Positions 14,125-14,520 of a stretch of 14,520 nucleotides of DNA are shown in pieces. The stretch covers positions 1-14,520 of the forward strand of contig DITW01000047.1 in the NCBI GenBank assembly GCA_002422945.1, read 5' to 3'. The notes below the pieces were generated by a model. It was given only the letters and a program-made list of their open reading frames with translations, was not told the origin of the DNA and did not search any database. How positions within the stretch are numbered: the stretch's first letter is position 1; each line of letters starts with the position of its first letter. Origin of the DNA: Sphingomonadales bacterium UBA6174 (GTDB lineage: Bacteria; Pseudomonadota; Alphaproteobacteria; Sphingomonadales; Sphingomonadaceae). Position numbers and translations under genes: made by a program.

Positions 14125-14520
14125 ATGGGTAATGAAGCAGCACGGCTCGAACTCGCGGGCAATGCTTCGGATTACAAGGTTATGTCGGGCACGGTCGGTC
14201 CGGATGTGATCGATATCCGCAAGCTGTATGGCAATACCGGCGCGTTTACCTTCGATCCGGGGTTCACGTCGACGGCGAGCTGTGAATCCAAGATTACCTA
14301 TATCGATGGCGATGAGGGCGTCTTGCTCCATCGCGGCTATCCGATCGATCAGCTGGCTGAACAGTCCAGTTTCATGGAAGTGGCGTATCTGCTGCTGAAC
14401 GGCGAACTGCCGAACAAGCCGACGCTGGAAACCTTCACCCGCACGATCAGCCGTCACACCATGCTGCATGAACAGCTGGCGACCTTCTATCGTGGCTTCC
14501 GTCGCGATGCGCACCCGATG
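14125..14520 (+). CDS. gltA: Citrate synthase, 5' part (runs off window)
   Basis: 132 codons are seen and the frame is open at the edge. After a short N-terminal arm, the sequence runs VIDIRKLYGNTGAFTFDPGFTSTASCESKITYIDGDEGVLLHRGYPIDQLAEQSSFMEVAYLLLNGELP, which is the classic type II bacterial citrate synthase N-terminal domain. The enzyme condenses oxaloacetate and acetyl-CoA in the first step of the TCA cycle in the cytosol. The catalytic His and Asp residues lie beyond the edge. GGAG (14115-14118) is 6 nt upstream of the ATG. It follows gltX by 17 nt on the same strand; no terminator lies between them, although gltA may also have its own promoter inside gltX. Confidence 0.96.
   Translation, partial: MGNEAARLELAGNASDYKVMSGTVGPDVIDIRKLYGNTGAFTFDPGFTSTASCESKITYIDGDEGVLLHRGYPIDQLAEQSSFMEVAYLLLNGELPNKPTLETFTRTISRHTMLHEQLATFYRGFRRDAHPM

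Noticed and set aside
13948..14514. 188-codon minus-strand frame over the gltX end and gltA start
   Set aside because: It is antisense to two conserved genes; both have proper starts and motifs, this one has none.

Overview
The window looks like a chromosomal segment from an alphaproteobacterium, most likely a sphingomonad (Sphingomonadales). This rests on the gene order comEC / gltX / gltA, the comF-grxC-nitrilase-DUF1178 block ending at a tRNA-Arg, the small Flp pilins, and the GC-rich codon use of the right-hand genes. The genus cannot be named from what is visible.

Region 1 (1 to about 4112) differs from the rest. It is poorer in GC and carries no housekeeping gene. All its recognisable genes lie on the minus strand and could be read as one unit: a small MerR-type regulator, a cytoplasmic VIT + von Willebrand A protein overlapping its 3' end, a secreted Sel1-repeat protein starting at TTG, a small lipoprotein with a duplicated motif, and a small secreted protein cut by the window edge. 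The merR promoter is overlaid by a compound inverted repeat that looks like an autoregulatory operator. The segment ends at the 3' end of a tRNA-Arg(CCT), a classic integration point, so I read it as an accessory island or replaced segment. No integrase or second att copy is visible here.

Region 2 (4113 to about 7980) is core genome. On the minus strand, comF, grxC, a Nit-type amidohydrolase and a DUF1178 zinc-ribbon protein are followed by the tRNA. Divergent from comF is an NDUFAF5/BioC-like methyltransferase, convergent with a mutT gene.

Region 3 (about 8030 to 8900) holds three short Flp/Tad-type prepilin genes on the plus strand. The second and third are a clear duplication that includes look-alike terminators and a shared near-palindromic 14-bp motif. 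The last terminator sits between convergent genes and has an A-tract on one side and a T-tract on the other, so it probably works in both directions.

Region 4 (8920 to 14520) is core genome again: an M48 metalloprotease with a C-terminal LysM-like domain and comEC (minus strand), then divergently gltX and the 5' part of gltA (plus strand). ComEC, ComF and pilins within 7 kb suggest DNA-uptake capacity, but pilus assembly genes are not in the window.

The best candidate for something under-described is the MerR / VIT-vWA / Sel1 / lipoprotein / secreted-protein cassette with its compound operator.
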